Of a stretch of DNA of 54,076 bases, positions 15,598-24,264 are shown one piece after another. The stretch covers positions 1 to 54,076 of the forward strand of contig CAIVJW010000338.1 of the NCBI GenBank assembly GCA_903906315.1, in the 5' to 3' direction. Position 1 is the stretch's first letter. The number at the start of each line of letters is the position of its first letter. The position numbers and the translations under genes are program-made. The notes beneath the pieces are model-generated. The model did not search any database, was not told the DNA's origin, and was given only the letters and a program-made list of their open reading frames with translations. Origin of the DNA: an uncultured delta proteobacterium (GTDB lineage Bacteria > Myxococcota_A > Polyangia > Polyangiales > Polyangiaceae).

Positions 15598-16683
15598 TCA
15601 GTGCACCTTGGCGATGACCACGTCGGTCATCTGCCGCGGGTAGATCACGCGGAACTTCGTCGGGCCGGGCATGAGAAGCTCGCCGAACACGCCCGCGACC
15701 GAGCTGAAGTCGTGGAGCTTGTCGATCGTGAGCCCGCTGAACGCCTGCCCCTGCAGGAAATAGAACGAGAGGCTCACGAACCCCTCGGGGCCGCCGTCGG
15801 GGAACTGCCCGGTCGGCCACATGCCGAAGATCGCGGTGTTCGAGGTCGGCTTGCCGGAGACGAGGTCCGCCTGGACGAGCAGCGGCCCGATCGTGTCCTC
15901 GTAGCCGGCGATCGTGAGGTCCGCGAGCGTCGCCTGGACCGGCTTCGGATCGCCCGTGCCGACCACGTTCGCGCAGCCGGGATAGGCGAGGTTCACGTCG
16001 ATCTCGAGCTCGTTCGCGCCGTTCAGCGTCGACCGCCACGCGCTGCCGAAGGCGTCGACCTTGTCGCCGACCTTCAGGCTCGTGAAGTGCTCGGACACCT
16101 TGTTCGACGCGAAGAGCTTGATCGCGTGCTTCGCGCCCGCGGCGAGGTCCGCGTACGTCTCGTCCTGCTGGAGGAAGACCTGGCACTCCGTGCCCGCGAC
16201 GCAGCCGCCCGCCGAGATGGCCGTCACGTAGACGCCGGGGACCCAGGTGCCCGCCTTGGTCTGCTTGGGCGGGTTGGCGGCCCAGAGGTCGGGGATCGTC
16301 CTCAGGAAGGAGCCCTTCGGCTGCGTCGTGCAGTCCGGCCACGCGCCCACCGGCGCGCCGCCGGCTCCGCCCTCGCCGGTCGTCGTCGTGGTCGCGCCGC
16401 CCGCGCCGCCCGCGCCTCCGGTCGCGGTGGTGGTCGCGCCGCCGCTCCCGCCGGCCGCGGTCGTGGTGGCGCCGCCGCTCCCGCCGGCCGCCGTGGTCGC
16501 GCCGCCCGCGCCGCCGGCGCCCGTGGTGGTCGTGGTGGTCGTCGAGGCCGCCGTGACCGGGTCGCTCTCCCCGCAGCCGGTCGGGCCCAGCGTGGAGAGG
16601 CCGAGGGCGCCCAGCGCGATCGCGCCGGCGAGGCGGGAGGTCGATCGCGGACGAAGCGAGGCGAGGAGACCCAGGGTGCTCAT
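15598..16683 (-). CDS. stalked lipoprotein of unknown function
   Basis: A 361-residue predicted lipoprotein starting at ATG 16683 (MSTLGLLASLRPRSTSRLAG), with a likely lipobox at LGPTGC near residue 37. The next 75 residues or so are a low-complexity stalk of Thr, Gly and Ala (runs of TTTTTT, GGAGGA). The C-terminal 240 residues look globular: SFLRTIPDLWAANPPK, a Cys pair in GGCVAGTECQVFLQQDETY, then KVGDKVDAFGSAW, which resembles an OB/nucleic-acid-binding-like beta domain. It ends with GELLMPGPTKFRVIYPRQMT. I recognise no named family. It is transcribed alone, divergent from the receiver-domain gene. Confidence 0.75.
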   Translation of the reverse strand: MSTLGLLASLRPRSTSRLAGAIALGALGLSTLGPTGCGESDPVTAASTTTTTTTGAGGAGGATTAAGGSGGATTTAAGGSGGATTTATGGAGGAGGATTTTTGEGGAGGAPVGAWPDCTTQPKGSFLRTIPDLWAANPPKQTKAGTWVPGVYVTAISAGGCVAGTECQVFLQQDETYADLAAGAKHAIKLFASNKVSEHFTSLKVGDKVDAFGSAWRSTLNGANELEIDVNLAYPGCANVVGTGDPKPVQATLADLTIAGYEDTIGPLLVQADLVSGKPTSNTAIFGMWPTGQFPDGGPEGFVSLSFYFLQGQAFSGLTIDKLHDFSSVAGVFGELLMPGPTKFRVIYPRQMTDVVIAKVH

Positions 16684-16809
16684 GACCCCCACGTATTCCC
16701 CGCGCGCCGAGAGTGCAAGGCCGGCCCGAGGCCCCGGCCCACTGCGCGTTCGTGCAGACTCTCCCCGATCGGCGAAGTTTCTCCTACGGTTCCCGCGCGA
16801 CGCGCCGAT

Positions 16810-17298
16810 ATGTCCGCCATGGGCACTTTCACGTCCCCCTCCTCCGGCGCCGCCCTGCCGCCCTCGGAGGCTCCGCCGAGCGACCTGTCGCCCAGCCCGC
16901 CCGGGTTCGTGAGCGGCGAGTACAGCGCCCTCGGGGCCGTGCTGGTCGTCGACGACGACGTCCACGTGCGCCGCGTCGCGCGCCGGGTCCTCCTGCACGC
17001 CGGCTTCTCGGTCATCGAGGCGAGCGGCGGCGAGGAGGCCCTCGCGGCGCTGCGCGACGAGTCCGTGCGGGTCGCGTGCGCGGTGGTCGACGTCACCATG
17101 CCCGGCATGGACGGGCCGACCTGCGCCGAGCACCTTCGCCAGCTCCGCCCCGAGCTGCCGGTGCTCTTCTGCAGCGGCTACAGCGCCGACGAGAGCGTCC
17201 CCGGCACCTTCGACGCCCGGACGGCGTTCCTCCCCAAGCCGTACCGACAGCGCGACCTCGTCGACCACGTCGCGAGCTTGCTCGGCCCCGCGACGTAG
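16810..17298 (+). CDS. stand-alone response-regulator receiver protein
   Basis: A 162-residue protein consisting of a Ser/Pro-rich N-terminal tail of about 40 residues and one CheY-like receiver domain. The acidic pocket is VVDDD (about 48-50), the phosphoacceptor is Asp94 in VVDVTMPGMDG, and the conserved Lys is at 143 in FLPKPY. No output domain follows. Such receivers work in phosphorelays or in regulation of other kinases. ATG 16810 is used; an ATG four codons on is an equal alternative. No histidine kinase is adjacent, so the partner is unknown. Confidence 0.9.
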   Translation: MSAMGTFTSPSSGAALPPSEAPPSDLSPSPPGFVSGEYSALGAVLVVDDDVHVRRVARRVLLHAGFSVIEASGGEEALAALRDESVRVACAVVDVTMPGMDGPTCAEHLRQLRPELPVLFCSGYSADESVPGTFDARTAFLPKPYRQRDLVDHVASLLGPAT

Positions 17299-17424
17299 CC
17301 GCTCCGCACTGCCCGACCGCGTCGCGCCCCGCTACACTTCACGGGTGGCGCGCCTCGAGGTCCTCGCCGACCTCTGCTGCCCGCGCGCCCGCCTGGACCG
17401 ACCGCCCGAGGGAGGGATCGCGCG

Positions 17425-18033
17425 ATGAAAGAGGTGCTGTTCTACTTCGATTTCTCGAGCCCGTTCGCCTACCTCGGCGCCACGCAGATCGAGTCCGTCG
17501 CGGCGCGGCACCACGCCAGCGTCGCGTACCGGCCGTTCCTGCTCGGCGCGCTCTTCAAGGCGATCGGCACGCCCGACGTGCCCCTCTTCTCGATGCCCTC
17601 GGCCAAGCAGGCCGTGATCCAGGCCGACATGCTGCGCTGGGCGGACCACTGGGCCGTGCCCTTCCGCTTCCCCACGCGCTTCCCGATGATCACGGTGAAG
17701 CCCCTGCGCATGGTGCTCCAGGTCCCGGCGGACCACCGCGCGGCCCTCGTGGGCCCGATCTTTCGCGCGGCCTGGGTCGAGGACCGCGACCTCTCCGACG
17801 ACGGCGAGCTCGTCGCCATCGCCACGTCGGCCGGCTTCGACGGGCCCGCGCTCGTCGCCGGCACGCGCGACGAGGCGGTGAAGCACGGTCTCAAGACCTC
17901 GACGGAGGAGGCCGTGCGGCGCGGGCTCTGCGGCGCGCCGTCGTTCGTCGTCGGCGACCTCCTCCTCTGGGGTCAGGACCGGCTCGACTTCGTCGGACGC
18001 GCGCTCGACGGGTGGCGCCCGACGCACGGCTGA
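17425..18033 (+). CDS. 2-hydroxychromene-2-carboxylate isomerase-like DsbA-fold protein
   Basis: A 202-residue thioredoxin-fold protein of the DsbA/kappa-GST group. FYFDFSSPFAYLGATQ opens the protein, with the Ser-Pro where glutathione binds in 2-hydroxychromene-2-carboxylate isomerase. The C-terminal signature GLCGAPSFVVGDLLLWGQDR is typical of this family. There is no CxxC redox pair at the N-terminal active site. Known relatives isomerise a naphthalene-degradation intermediate in a glutathione-dependent way, but most genomic copies lack that pathway, and no catabolic neighbours are seen here. The real substrate is therefore unknown. A reasonable ribosome-binding site (GGGAGGGA) precedes the ATG. 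Confidence 0.85.
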   Translation: MKEVLFYFDFSSPFAYLGATQIESVAARHHASVAYRPFLLGALFKAIGTPDVPLFSMPSAKQAVIQADMLRWADHWAVPFRFPTRFPMITVKPLRMVLQVPADHRAALVGPIFRAAWVEDRDLSDDGELVAIATSAGFDGPALVAGTRDEAVKHGLKTSTEEAVRRGLCGAPSFVVGDLLLWGQDRLDFVGRALDGWRPTHG

Positions 18034-18120
18034 GCATCCGTCGAGGGGGGCGATGTAGGTGCGAATTCCCCAGTGAAAACGGGAATGACAACGGGGATCG
18101 CCCGCGTAGAATCCGGGCCG

Positions 18121-18435
18121 ATGCGACCTTCGTCGATCCTCCCTCGCGGCCTCCTCGCGGCCCTCGCGATCGCCCTCGGCGCCGCGCTGATCGCCCCGGC
18201 CTCGGCCGAGGCCGGCGCGCCCGAGGACCTCGCCGTCGGGACGCAGCTCCAGGCCGTCTCCGACCTCGCGCTCCACCGGGCCTCGATCGCGAAGGGTTCG
18301 CGCGTCGCGGTCACCCGGCTCTCGGTCGACCGCGGCAACGTCGCGAACGTCGACCTCGAGCTCGCCGACGGGCACGTCGTCCAGCGCGTCGGCATCCGCA
18401 CCGTGCGGGCGTTCTTCCGCGTGGTCGACGAGTAG
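18121..18435 (+). CDS. small exported hypothetical protein
   Basis: A 104-residue protein with a signal peptide from the ATG at 18121 (MRPSSILPRGLLAALAIALG) and likely cleavage after SAEA near residue 30. The mature 70 residues form short strands (LAVGTQLQAVSDLALHRASI, then SRVAVTRLSVDRGNVANVDL, then LADGHVVQRVGIRTVRAFFR) and resemble a small SH3-like or OB-like barrel. No Cys is present. It lies between the isomerase and ddl on the same strand, with gaps of 87 and 73 bp. Function unknown. Confidence 0.7.
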   Translation: MRPSSILPRGLLAALAIALGAALIAPASAEAGAPEDLAVGTQLQAVSDLALHRASIAKGSRVAVTRLSVDRGNVANVDLELADGHVVQRVGIRTVRAFFRVVDE

Positions 18436-18508
18436 CGTCCGCGCGTCGCCGGCCTCGCCGGCGCCCGGAAGTGGCCCGGCCGCGGGCGGGTCCACTACAA
18501 GTGGGCGC

Positions 18509-19633
18509 ATGACTGCGCCCCGCAAGCTCCGGGTCGCCGTCCTCTTCGGAGGCCGGTCGGCCGAGCACGAGATCTCGCTCCTGTCCGCACGGTTCGTCGT
18601 CTCGGCGCTCGACCGCGACCGCTTCGATCCCGTGCTCGTCGGCATCGACAAGAGCGGCCGCTGGCTGCTCCAGGAGGAGGCGCTGCTCCTCGCCGCAGCG
18701 CGCGATCCGCGCCTCGCGAAGCTGAACCCGGATCGGCCCGACGTGGCGCTCGTCGCGCACCCGAGCGAGGGAGGCGACGCCTCGCTCGCGATCGCGGGCG
18801 GCCCGCCGACCGGCCTCGACGTCGTGTTCCCCGTGCTGCACGGTCCGCTCGGCGAGGACGGCTGCGTGCAGGGCCTGCTCGAGCTCGCCGGCGTGCCGTA
18901 CGTCGGCGCGGGCGTGCTCGGATCGGCGGTCGGCATGGACAAGGACGTGATGAAGCGGCTGCTCGCGGCCGCCGAGCTGCCGATGGTCCCGTACCGCACG
19001 ATCCGCAGGCCGGCGTGGGATCGGGCGCGCGACGCGGAGATCACCGCGGCCGAGGCGACGGCCGGGTACCCGTCGTTCGTGAAGCCGGCGAACATGGGGT
19101 CGTCGGTCGGCGTCAGCCGCGCGACGAGCCGCGAGGAGCTCGCGCGCGCGGTCGACCTCGCGTTCGAGTACGACACGAAGGTCATCGTCGAGCAGGGGGT
19201 GCCGAACGCCCGCGAGGTCGAGTGCTCCGTCCTCGGCAACGACGAGCCGATCGCCTCGATCCCGGGCGAGATCCGGATCGACCACGCGGACGGCTTCTAC
19301 TCCTACGCGGCGAAGTACCTCGACGAGACGGGCGCCACGATCCGCATCCCGGCCGATCTCTCGCCCGCGCAGGCGACGGCCGTCCAGCTGCTCGCGATCG
19401 AGACGTTCCGCGCGCTCGAGTGCGCCGGGCTCGCGCGCGTCGACTTCTTCCTGTCGCCGGCGGGCGATCTCTACGTAAACGAGATCAACACGCTCCCCGG
19501 CTTCACGGCCATCTCGATGTACCCGAAGCTCTGGGAGGCGAGCGGCGTCTCGGCGAAGGAGCTCGTCAGTCGGCTGGTGGACCTCGCGATCGATCGGGCC
19601 GCGACGCGGCGCAAGCTCAAGACGACCGCGTAG
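18509..19633 (+). CDS. ddl: D-alanine--D-alanine ligase
   Basis: A 374-residue ATP-grasp ligase that makes D-Ala-D-Ala for peptidoglycan in the cytoplasm. Motifs: LFGGRSAEHEISLLSA at the N-terminus, FPVLHGPLGEDG, GVPYVGAGVLGSAVGMDK, KPANMGSSVGVS, EGSV-equivalent VECSVLG, and RVDFFLSP...VNEINTLPGFT at the metal site. The omega-loop reads FYSYAAKY, keeping the Tyr linked to D-Ala rather than D-lactate specificity. Length fits the DdlA type. It is not in a mur/fts cluster here, which is usual for DdlA-like genes in large genomes. Start ATG 18509. Confidence 0.95.
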   Translation: MTAPRKLRVAVLFGGRSAEHEISLLSARFVVSALDRDRFDPVLVGIDKSGRWLLQEEALLLAAARDPRLAKLNPDRPDVALVAHPSEGGDASLAIAGGPPTGLDVVFPVLHGPLGEDGCVQGLLELAGVPYVGAGVLGSAVGMDKDVMKRLLAAAELPMVPYRTIRRPAWDRARDAEITAAEATAGYPSFVKPANMGSSVGVSRATSREELARAVDLAFEYDTKVIVEQGVPNAREVECSVLGNDEPIASIPGEIRIDHADGFYSYAAKYLDETGATIRIPADLSPAQATAVQLLAIETFRALECAGLARVDFFLSPAGDLYVNEINTLPGFTAISMYPKLWEASGVSAKELVSRLVDLAIDRAATRRKLKTTA

Positions 19634-19684
19634 CGGCGCGGCGTGCGCGTTTGACCGCCGGGCGATCGTGCTTAGGCTGCTCGC

Positions 19685-20059
19685 GTGATCGCCTCCAGCT
19701 CGCTCTTCGCGCTCAGCCTCGACCTCGGCCGGCTGCTGCAGCCTTCGTTCCTGGGCGGCGGCCTGCTCTTCTACGTCGTCGCGGCGTTCTCGCTGATGAA
19801 GATCGCCGAGCGCACCGAGCACCGCGGCGAGGCGATGGTCGCGTGGATCCCCATCCTCAACCTGCTGCTGATGATCAAGCTCGCCCGCCGCCCGACGTGG
19901 TGGGTGCTGCTGTTTCTCGTCCCGGGGCTCAACTTCGTGATGTGGGTGCTGCTGTGCCTGGCGCTGGCCCGCGCGCGCGGCGGCGGCTTCCTGCTGGGGA
20001 TGCTGATGGCGTTCGTGCCGATCCTCGGCTTCCCGATCCTCGCCCTCTCGTCGGAGTGA
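19685..20059 (+). CDS. small integral membrane protein of the DUF5684 type
   Basis: A 124-residue membrane protein starting at GTG 19685. Four hydrophobic segments are visible: LLFYVVAAFSLMKIA, MVAWIPILNLLLMIKLA, WWVLLFLVPGLNFVMWVLLC and GFLLGMLMAFVPILGFPILA. The spacing, with a WIPILN motif and then PTWWVLLFLVPGLN, matches the DUF5684 family, which is often found near signal peptidase I genes elsewhere. No peptidase gene is seen here. It follows ddl by 51 bp and may share its transcript. Function unknown. Confidence 0.8.
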   Translation: MIASSSLFALSLDLGRLLQPSFLGGGLLFYVVAAFSLMKIAERTEHRGEAMVAWIPILNLLLMIKLARRPTWWVLLFLVPGLNFVMWVLLCLALARARGGGFLLGMLMAFVPILGFPILALSSE

Positions 20060-20119
20060 CGCGATCGCCGGCGGCGTCGATCGGGCCGCCGCGGTGGGCG
20101 CCGTCCCGGCCGCGCCGAT

Positions 20120-21535
20120 TCAGGCGCCGGGCGCGAGGGGCGCGCGATCGGCCCGCAGGACCGCGCCCCCGTCGATCGGCTCGACGAGGAAGCCGGCGTC
20201 GAGGAGGCGCGCCGTGGCGTCGTCGACGCGGACCGCGCCATGGAGCGCGTGCTCGAGCGCGGTCGCGCCGCGGTCGAGCAGCGCGCAGGTGACGCCCGTC
20301 GGGCCGTGGCTCGCGGCGCCGGTCGCGATGGCCAGGTGCACGCCGCGCAGCCGCGAGGCGGCGAGGGCGGCGCGGGCGGCGCGCGTCGCGAGGCCGACGC
20401 CGTCGAAATCGGGCCCGAACACCGCGATCGCACGCCCACCGACCAGGACGTGCGGGACGCCGCCGTGCGCGGCGACCAGGCTCGCGAGGGCGGCGCGCTC
20501 GCCGGTCGGGTCGAGGACGTCGGGGGCGGAGGGAGCGCGCGGTGGGCTCGAGTCGCCGCGGCGCCACCCCCCATGGGCCGATCGCGATCGATCGGCGGGG
20601 AGCGCCGCGAGGAGCACCGTCACGAGGCGACCGTCCGGGGCGATCGTCGGCAGGGCGGGCGCGCCCTCGCCAAGCCGGAGCGCCGCGGCGATCGCGTCGG
20701 CGAGCGCGCGGGTCGACGCGAAGCGCGCGGCCGGGTCCTTGGCGAGGGCGCGCGCGACGATCGCGTCGACGGCGGCGGGAACGCCCGGGACGAGGCCGTG
20801 CGGCGGGGGCGGGTCCACGAGCGCGATCGCGGCGAGCAGGGCGAAGCGCTCGCGCGCGTCGAAGGGTCGCGCGCCCGTGACGAGCTCGTAGAGCACGATT
20901 CCGAGGGAGAACTGGTCGGACGCAGGGCCCACGTGCCCGGATCCGCGCACCTGCTCGGGCGAGAGGTGGCCCGGCGTGCCCACGATCATCCCGTCGGCGG
21001 CCGGGTCGGCGAGGCTCGCCGCGCGAGCGAAGCCGAGGTCGACGAGCTTGACCGAGACGCGGCCGTCCGGGCGCCGGGCGACGAGGAAGTTCGACGGCTT
21101 GACGTCGCCGTGGGTGATGCCGGCGTCGTGCAGGGCCGCGAGCCCGAGGGCCGCTTGCCGGGCGATCTCGAGCGCCCCGGCGAGGGGAGGCCGGCCCGCG
21201 CGCAGCGTCCGCGCGAGGTCCTCTCCTTCGATCCACTCGAGGACCAGGCATGCGCGGCCGTCCTCGTCGGCGCCGTGCGCGAGGCAGCGGACCACGAACG
21301 GGCTAGCGACCCGGGCGAGCAGCGCCGCCTCGCGCTCGAAGCGAGCCACGGCCTCGGGGCCGGCGAGGAAGTCGTGCAGCCGCTTGATCGCGACCGGCTC
21401 GCCCGTCGCGCGATCGTGGCCGCGGAAGACCTCGCCGGACGAGCCCAGCGCGACGCGAACGCCCCGCGCGAAGCGGGCGGCGACGATCGTCGCGGCGGGA
21501 GCGGGGCCCGTCGCGGGGTCGTCGTGGACGGGCAC
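20120..21535 (-). CDS. Ser/Thr protein kinase with atypical active site and a degenerate cyclase-like C-terminus
   Basis: A 471-residue kinase starting at GTG 21535. The kinase domain covers about residues 20-280: Gly loop LGSSGEVFRG, VAIK with Lys51, LHDAGITHGDVKPSN with Asp144, VDLGFA with Asp166, and GTPGHLSPEQV. Two family-defining places deviate: HRD is HGD, and DFG is DLG. From about residue 290 a domain with LVTVLLAALP, HVLVGGRAIAVFGPDFDG, a paired-helix ARAALAASRLRG and VHLAIATGAASHGPTG resembles a class III nucleotide cyclase with lost catalytic residues. No transmembrane helix is present. It is divergent from the helicase gene. Confidence 0.85.
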   Translation of the reverse strand: MPVHDDPATGPAPAATIVAARFARGVRVALGSSGEVFRGHDRATGEPVAIKRLHDFLAGPEAVARFEREAALLARVASPFVVRCLAHGADEDGRACLVLEWIEGEDLARTLRAGRPPLAGALEIARQAALGLAALHDAGITHGDVKPSNFLVARRPDGRVSVKLVDLGFARAASLADPAADGMIVGTPGHLSPEQVRGSGHVGPASDQFSLGIVLYELVTGARPFDARERFALLAAIALVDPPPPHGLVPGVPAAVDAIVARALAKDPAARFASTRALADAIAAALRLGEGAPALPTIAPDGRLVTVLLAALPADRSRSAHGGWRRGDSSPPRAPSAPDVLDPTGERAALASLVAAHGGVPHVLVGGRAIAVFGPDFDGVGLATRAARAALAASRLRGVHLAIATGAASHGPTGVTCALLDRGATALEHALHGAVRVDDATARLLDAGFLVEPIDGGAVLRADRAPLAPGA

Positions 21536-21817
21536 GCGGGCAGTATAGCGGTCGCGGAGGCGATCCAGCTCCGGCCCGGTCGGCGCGTGCTCTCGGATCG
21601 GGCCGCGCGACCGCGACAGGCTCACGGGAGCGCGCCGTTCGGCCGTCGGGTCGCCCGCGATCGCGGCTCCAGCCCGCCGACGGACGCGCCGACGGACGCG
21701 CGCGGGCGATCGTCGGGGCCTCGAGGTTGCGCGCCGCTCCGGCCTGCGCCAATAGGGATCCCCTTCTTCGCGCCCCGGCCCGGTCGCCGCGGTGCTCGTT
21801 CCCCCGCCGAGATCCTG

Positions 21818-24052
21818 ATGCCCCGAACCTCCGAAGACGCCGCCGCTCCGGGCGAGGCCCCTGCCTCCGCCGCGCCCGACCTCGCCATCCCCCACGAGGA
21901 AGAGCGCCTGCTCGAGCGCGTGCGCGCCCACCTCGCCACGGTCAAGCCGACCGCGCCGCCGCCGGTCTTCGATTACCACGACCAGATGATCGCGCTGCGC
22001 GACGAGATCGCCTGCGCGCGGCTCGAGGACGTGCCGGCGCTCGAGCAGCAGATGATCCGCCTCCAGGGCATCGCCGCGCGCCGCGCCGAGAACGTCGTCG
22101 AGCCGGTCGACCCGAAGATCCCGTACTTCGGCCACCTGCGCCTGCGTGAGAAGGGGCGCGCCGATCGCGACGTGCTGATCGGCAAGACGACCCTCGTCGA
22201 CTCGAAGGCCGACGTGCGCATCGTCGACTGGCGCCACGCGCCCGTGAGCCAGATCTACTACCGGTACGAGGAGGGCGCCGAGTACGAGGAGACGTTCGGC
22301 GATCGCGAGGTCGAGGGCCAGGTGCTCACGCGGCGCACGGTGACGATCGAGGACGCCGAGCTGCTGCGCGTGTCGGCGCCCGCGGCCATCTACGTCAAGG
22401 CGCAGGACGGCGGCTGGCGCACGCTCGGCCAGCGCGAGGCCGAGCTCGGCGGCGGCCAGGGCATGGCCGTGCGACCCGAGGACATGGCGGCGCTCGCGCG
22501 GGCGGCGGCCGGCACGCTCGGCACCGGCGGCGGAGGCTTCCAGGCGCGCACCGACCGCCACCTACCGGAGATCGCGGCGCTCCTCGATCCCCGCCAGTTC
22601 GAGCTGATCTCGAAGCCGGACACCGGCATCGTCGTCGTGCAGGGCGGCGCCGGCAGCGGCAAGACGACCATCGGCATCCACCGCATGGCGTTCCTCGCGT
22701 ACGCGAACCGCCAGCGCTTCATGGCCGAGAAGATGCTCGTCATCGTCGGCAGCCCCGCGCTCCGCGCGTACATCGCCGAGGTGCTCCCGGCGCTCGGCAT
22801 CGGCGGCGTGACCGTCGAGACGTTCTCCGAGTGGGCGCGATCGATGCGCATGCGCACCTTCCCGTGGCTCGAGGCGCCGATCGCCGACGACACGCCGTCG
22901 GTCGTCACCCGCTACAAGACGCACCCGGCGATGCTGCACCTCTTCGAGGAGCGCGCGCGCGAGCTCGCGGGCGACACGCGCCTGCGGCGGGACTCGCGCG
23001 GCGTGCTCTGGTTCTGGGCCGAGGTGCTCACCGACCTCGACCGCGTGCAGGCCGCGTTCGCGAAGGCGAACGACCCGGATCTCGACCCCGAGCAGGTCAA
23101 GCGCGCCTGGCGCTGGTGCGCCGACCACTGCCCCGCGGTGATCGACCTGGACCCGGGCGATCGCGCCGAGCGCAAGGCCGCCGCGAGCGAGCCCGGCCAC
23201 GACGGCGTCGAGGTCGGCGCGGACGGATCGGCGCACGCCGACGACCTCGCGACCCTCGACCTCGAGGACGACACGCTGCTGCTCCGGGCCTTCCAGCTGC
23301 TGAAGGGCGAGCTGCGCAAGGGCAAGAACCCGATCGAGTTCGAGCACCTCTTCGTCGACGAGGCGCAGGACCTCTCCGCGCTGGATCTCTCGGTCCTGCT
23401 CGGCATCGTGTCCAAGCACCGATCGGTCACGCTCGCCGGCGACACCTCGCAGCGACTGCACCTGGACTCGGGCTTCCGCGACTGGCGCGCGGTGCTCGAC
23501 GACCTCGGCCTCTCGCGCGTCGACGTCGAGCCGCTGCGCATCGCCTACCGATCGACCCGCGAGGTCCTCGACGTCGCGCGCGCGGTGCTCGGCCCGCTCG
23601 CCGACCCGACGCCCCCCATCGCCCATCGCCACGGCGCGCCGGTCGAGCACCACCACTTCCCGAGCCCGGGCGCGGCCGTCGCGTTCCTCGGCGACTCGCT
23701 CCGGCCACTCTTCGCGCGCGAGCCTCGCGCCACCGTGGCCATCCTCGCGCGCCACCCCGAGCAGGCGGACATCTACTACGACGCCCTGCGCATGGCCGAG
23801 GTCCCGAACCTCCGCCGCGTCCGCCACTTCGACTTCGGCTTCAAGCCGGGCGTCGAGGTGACCGAGATCCGCCAGGTGAAGGGCCTCGAGTACGACTACG
23901 TCGTCATCGTCGACGTGAACGCGTCGACGTTCCCCGTCGAGGACGAGGCGCGCTACCTGCTGCACATCGCCGCCACGCGCGCGGCGCACCAGCTCTGGAT
24001 CGTGTCGACCGGCACCAAGAGCCAGCTGCTGCCCGACTGGCTCGACCGCTGA
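21818..24052 (+). CDS. HelD/UvrD-superfamily 1 helicase-like ATPase
   Basis: A 744-residue superfamily 1 motor of the HelD type. An N-terminal arm (about 20-110) is predicted coiled-coil (HEEERLLERVRAHLA... EDVPALEQQMIRLQG), followed by the HelD-like YFGHLRLRE and VDWRHAPVSQIYYRYEEG segment. Walker A is GGAGSGKTTIGIHR with Lys282; Walker B is LFVDEAQDLS with Asp514; GDTSQRLH and RIAYRSTREV follow; EIRQVKGLEYDYVVIVDV is the late motif. HelD proteins are known to free RNA polymerase stalled on DNA, and other members are DNA helicases. The start at ATG 21818 precedes the coiled coil by 24 residues. Confidence 0.88.
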   Translation: MPRTSEDAAAPGEAPASAAPDLAIPHEEERLLERVRAHLATVKPTAPPPVFDYHDQMIALRDEIACARLEDVPALEQQMIRLQGIAARRAENVVEPVDPKIPYFGHLRLREKGRADRDVLIGKTTLVDSKADVRIVDWRHAPVSQIYYRYEEGAEYEETFGDREVEGQVLTRRTVTIEDAELLRVSAPAAIYVKAQDGGWRTLGQREAELGGGQGMAVRPEDMAALARAAAGTLGTGGGGFQARTDRHLPEIAALLDPRQFELISKPDTGIVVVQGGAGSGKTTIGIHRMAFLAYANRQRFMAEKMLVIVGSPALRAYIAEVLPALGIGGVTVETFSEWARSMRMRTFPWLEAPIADDTPSVVTRYKTHPAMLHLFEERARELAGDTRLRRDSRGVLWFWAEVLTDLDRVQAAFAKANDPDLDPEQVKRAWRWCADHCPAVIDLDPGDRAERKAAASEPGHDGVEVGADGSAHADDLATLDLEDDTLLLRAFQLLKGELRKGKNPIEFEHLFVDEAQDLSALDLSVLLGIVSKHRSVTLAGDTSQRLHLDSGFRDWRAVLDDLGLSRVDVEPLRIAYRSTREVLDVARAVLGPLADPTPPIAHRHGAPVEHHHFPSPGAAVAFLGDSLRPLFAREPRATVAILARHPEQADIYYDALRMAEVPNLRRVRHFDFGFKPGVEVTEIRQVKGLEYDYVVIVDVNASTFPVEDEARYLLHIAATRAAHQLWIVSTGTKSQLLPDWLDR

Positions 24053-24212
24053 CCGAAGCGAAGCGATCCGGCGCAGCCACGAGGCCGCGTCGGACCGGAT
24101 CGTCAGCGCCGCCGGCGCCGGCGTCCTGCGGTCCGGCTCGATCGACGGCTGGACCGCGATCGCCGTGATCGGCGGGAAGCGCGCGAAGGCGGCGGCCGGC
24201 AAGGCCGCGTGA
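24053..24212. other. open frame fragment after the helicase gene, not assigned
   Basis: One plus-strand frame runs open across the helicase stop to a TGA at 24210-24212 and ends with an AAG/GCC-rich Lys/Ala tail preceded by SGSIDGWTAIAVIGGKRA. There is no start codon in the gap. It may be the end of a lost gene, but could equally be a chance open frame in G+C-rich DNA. Confidence 0.25.
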
Positions 24213-24264
24213 AGCGGGCCGGGCCGCCTCCCCCGCGCGGCGAGAGGCGGCCGGCGCGCGGCGA

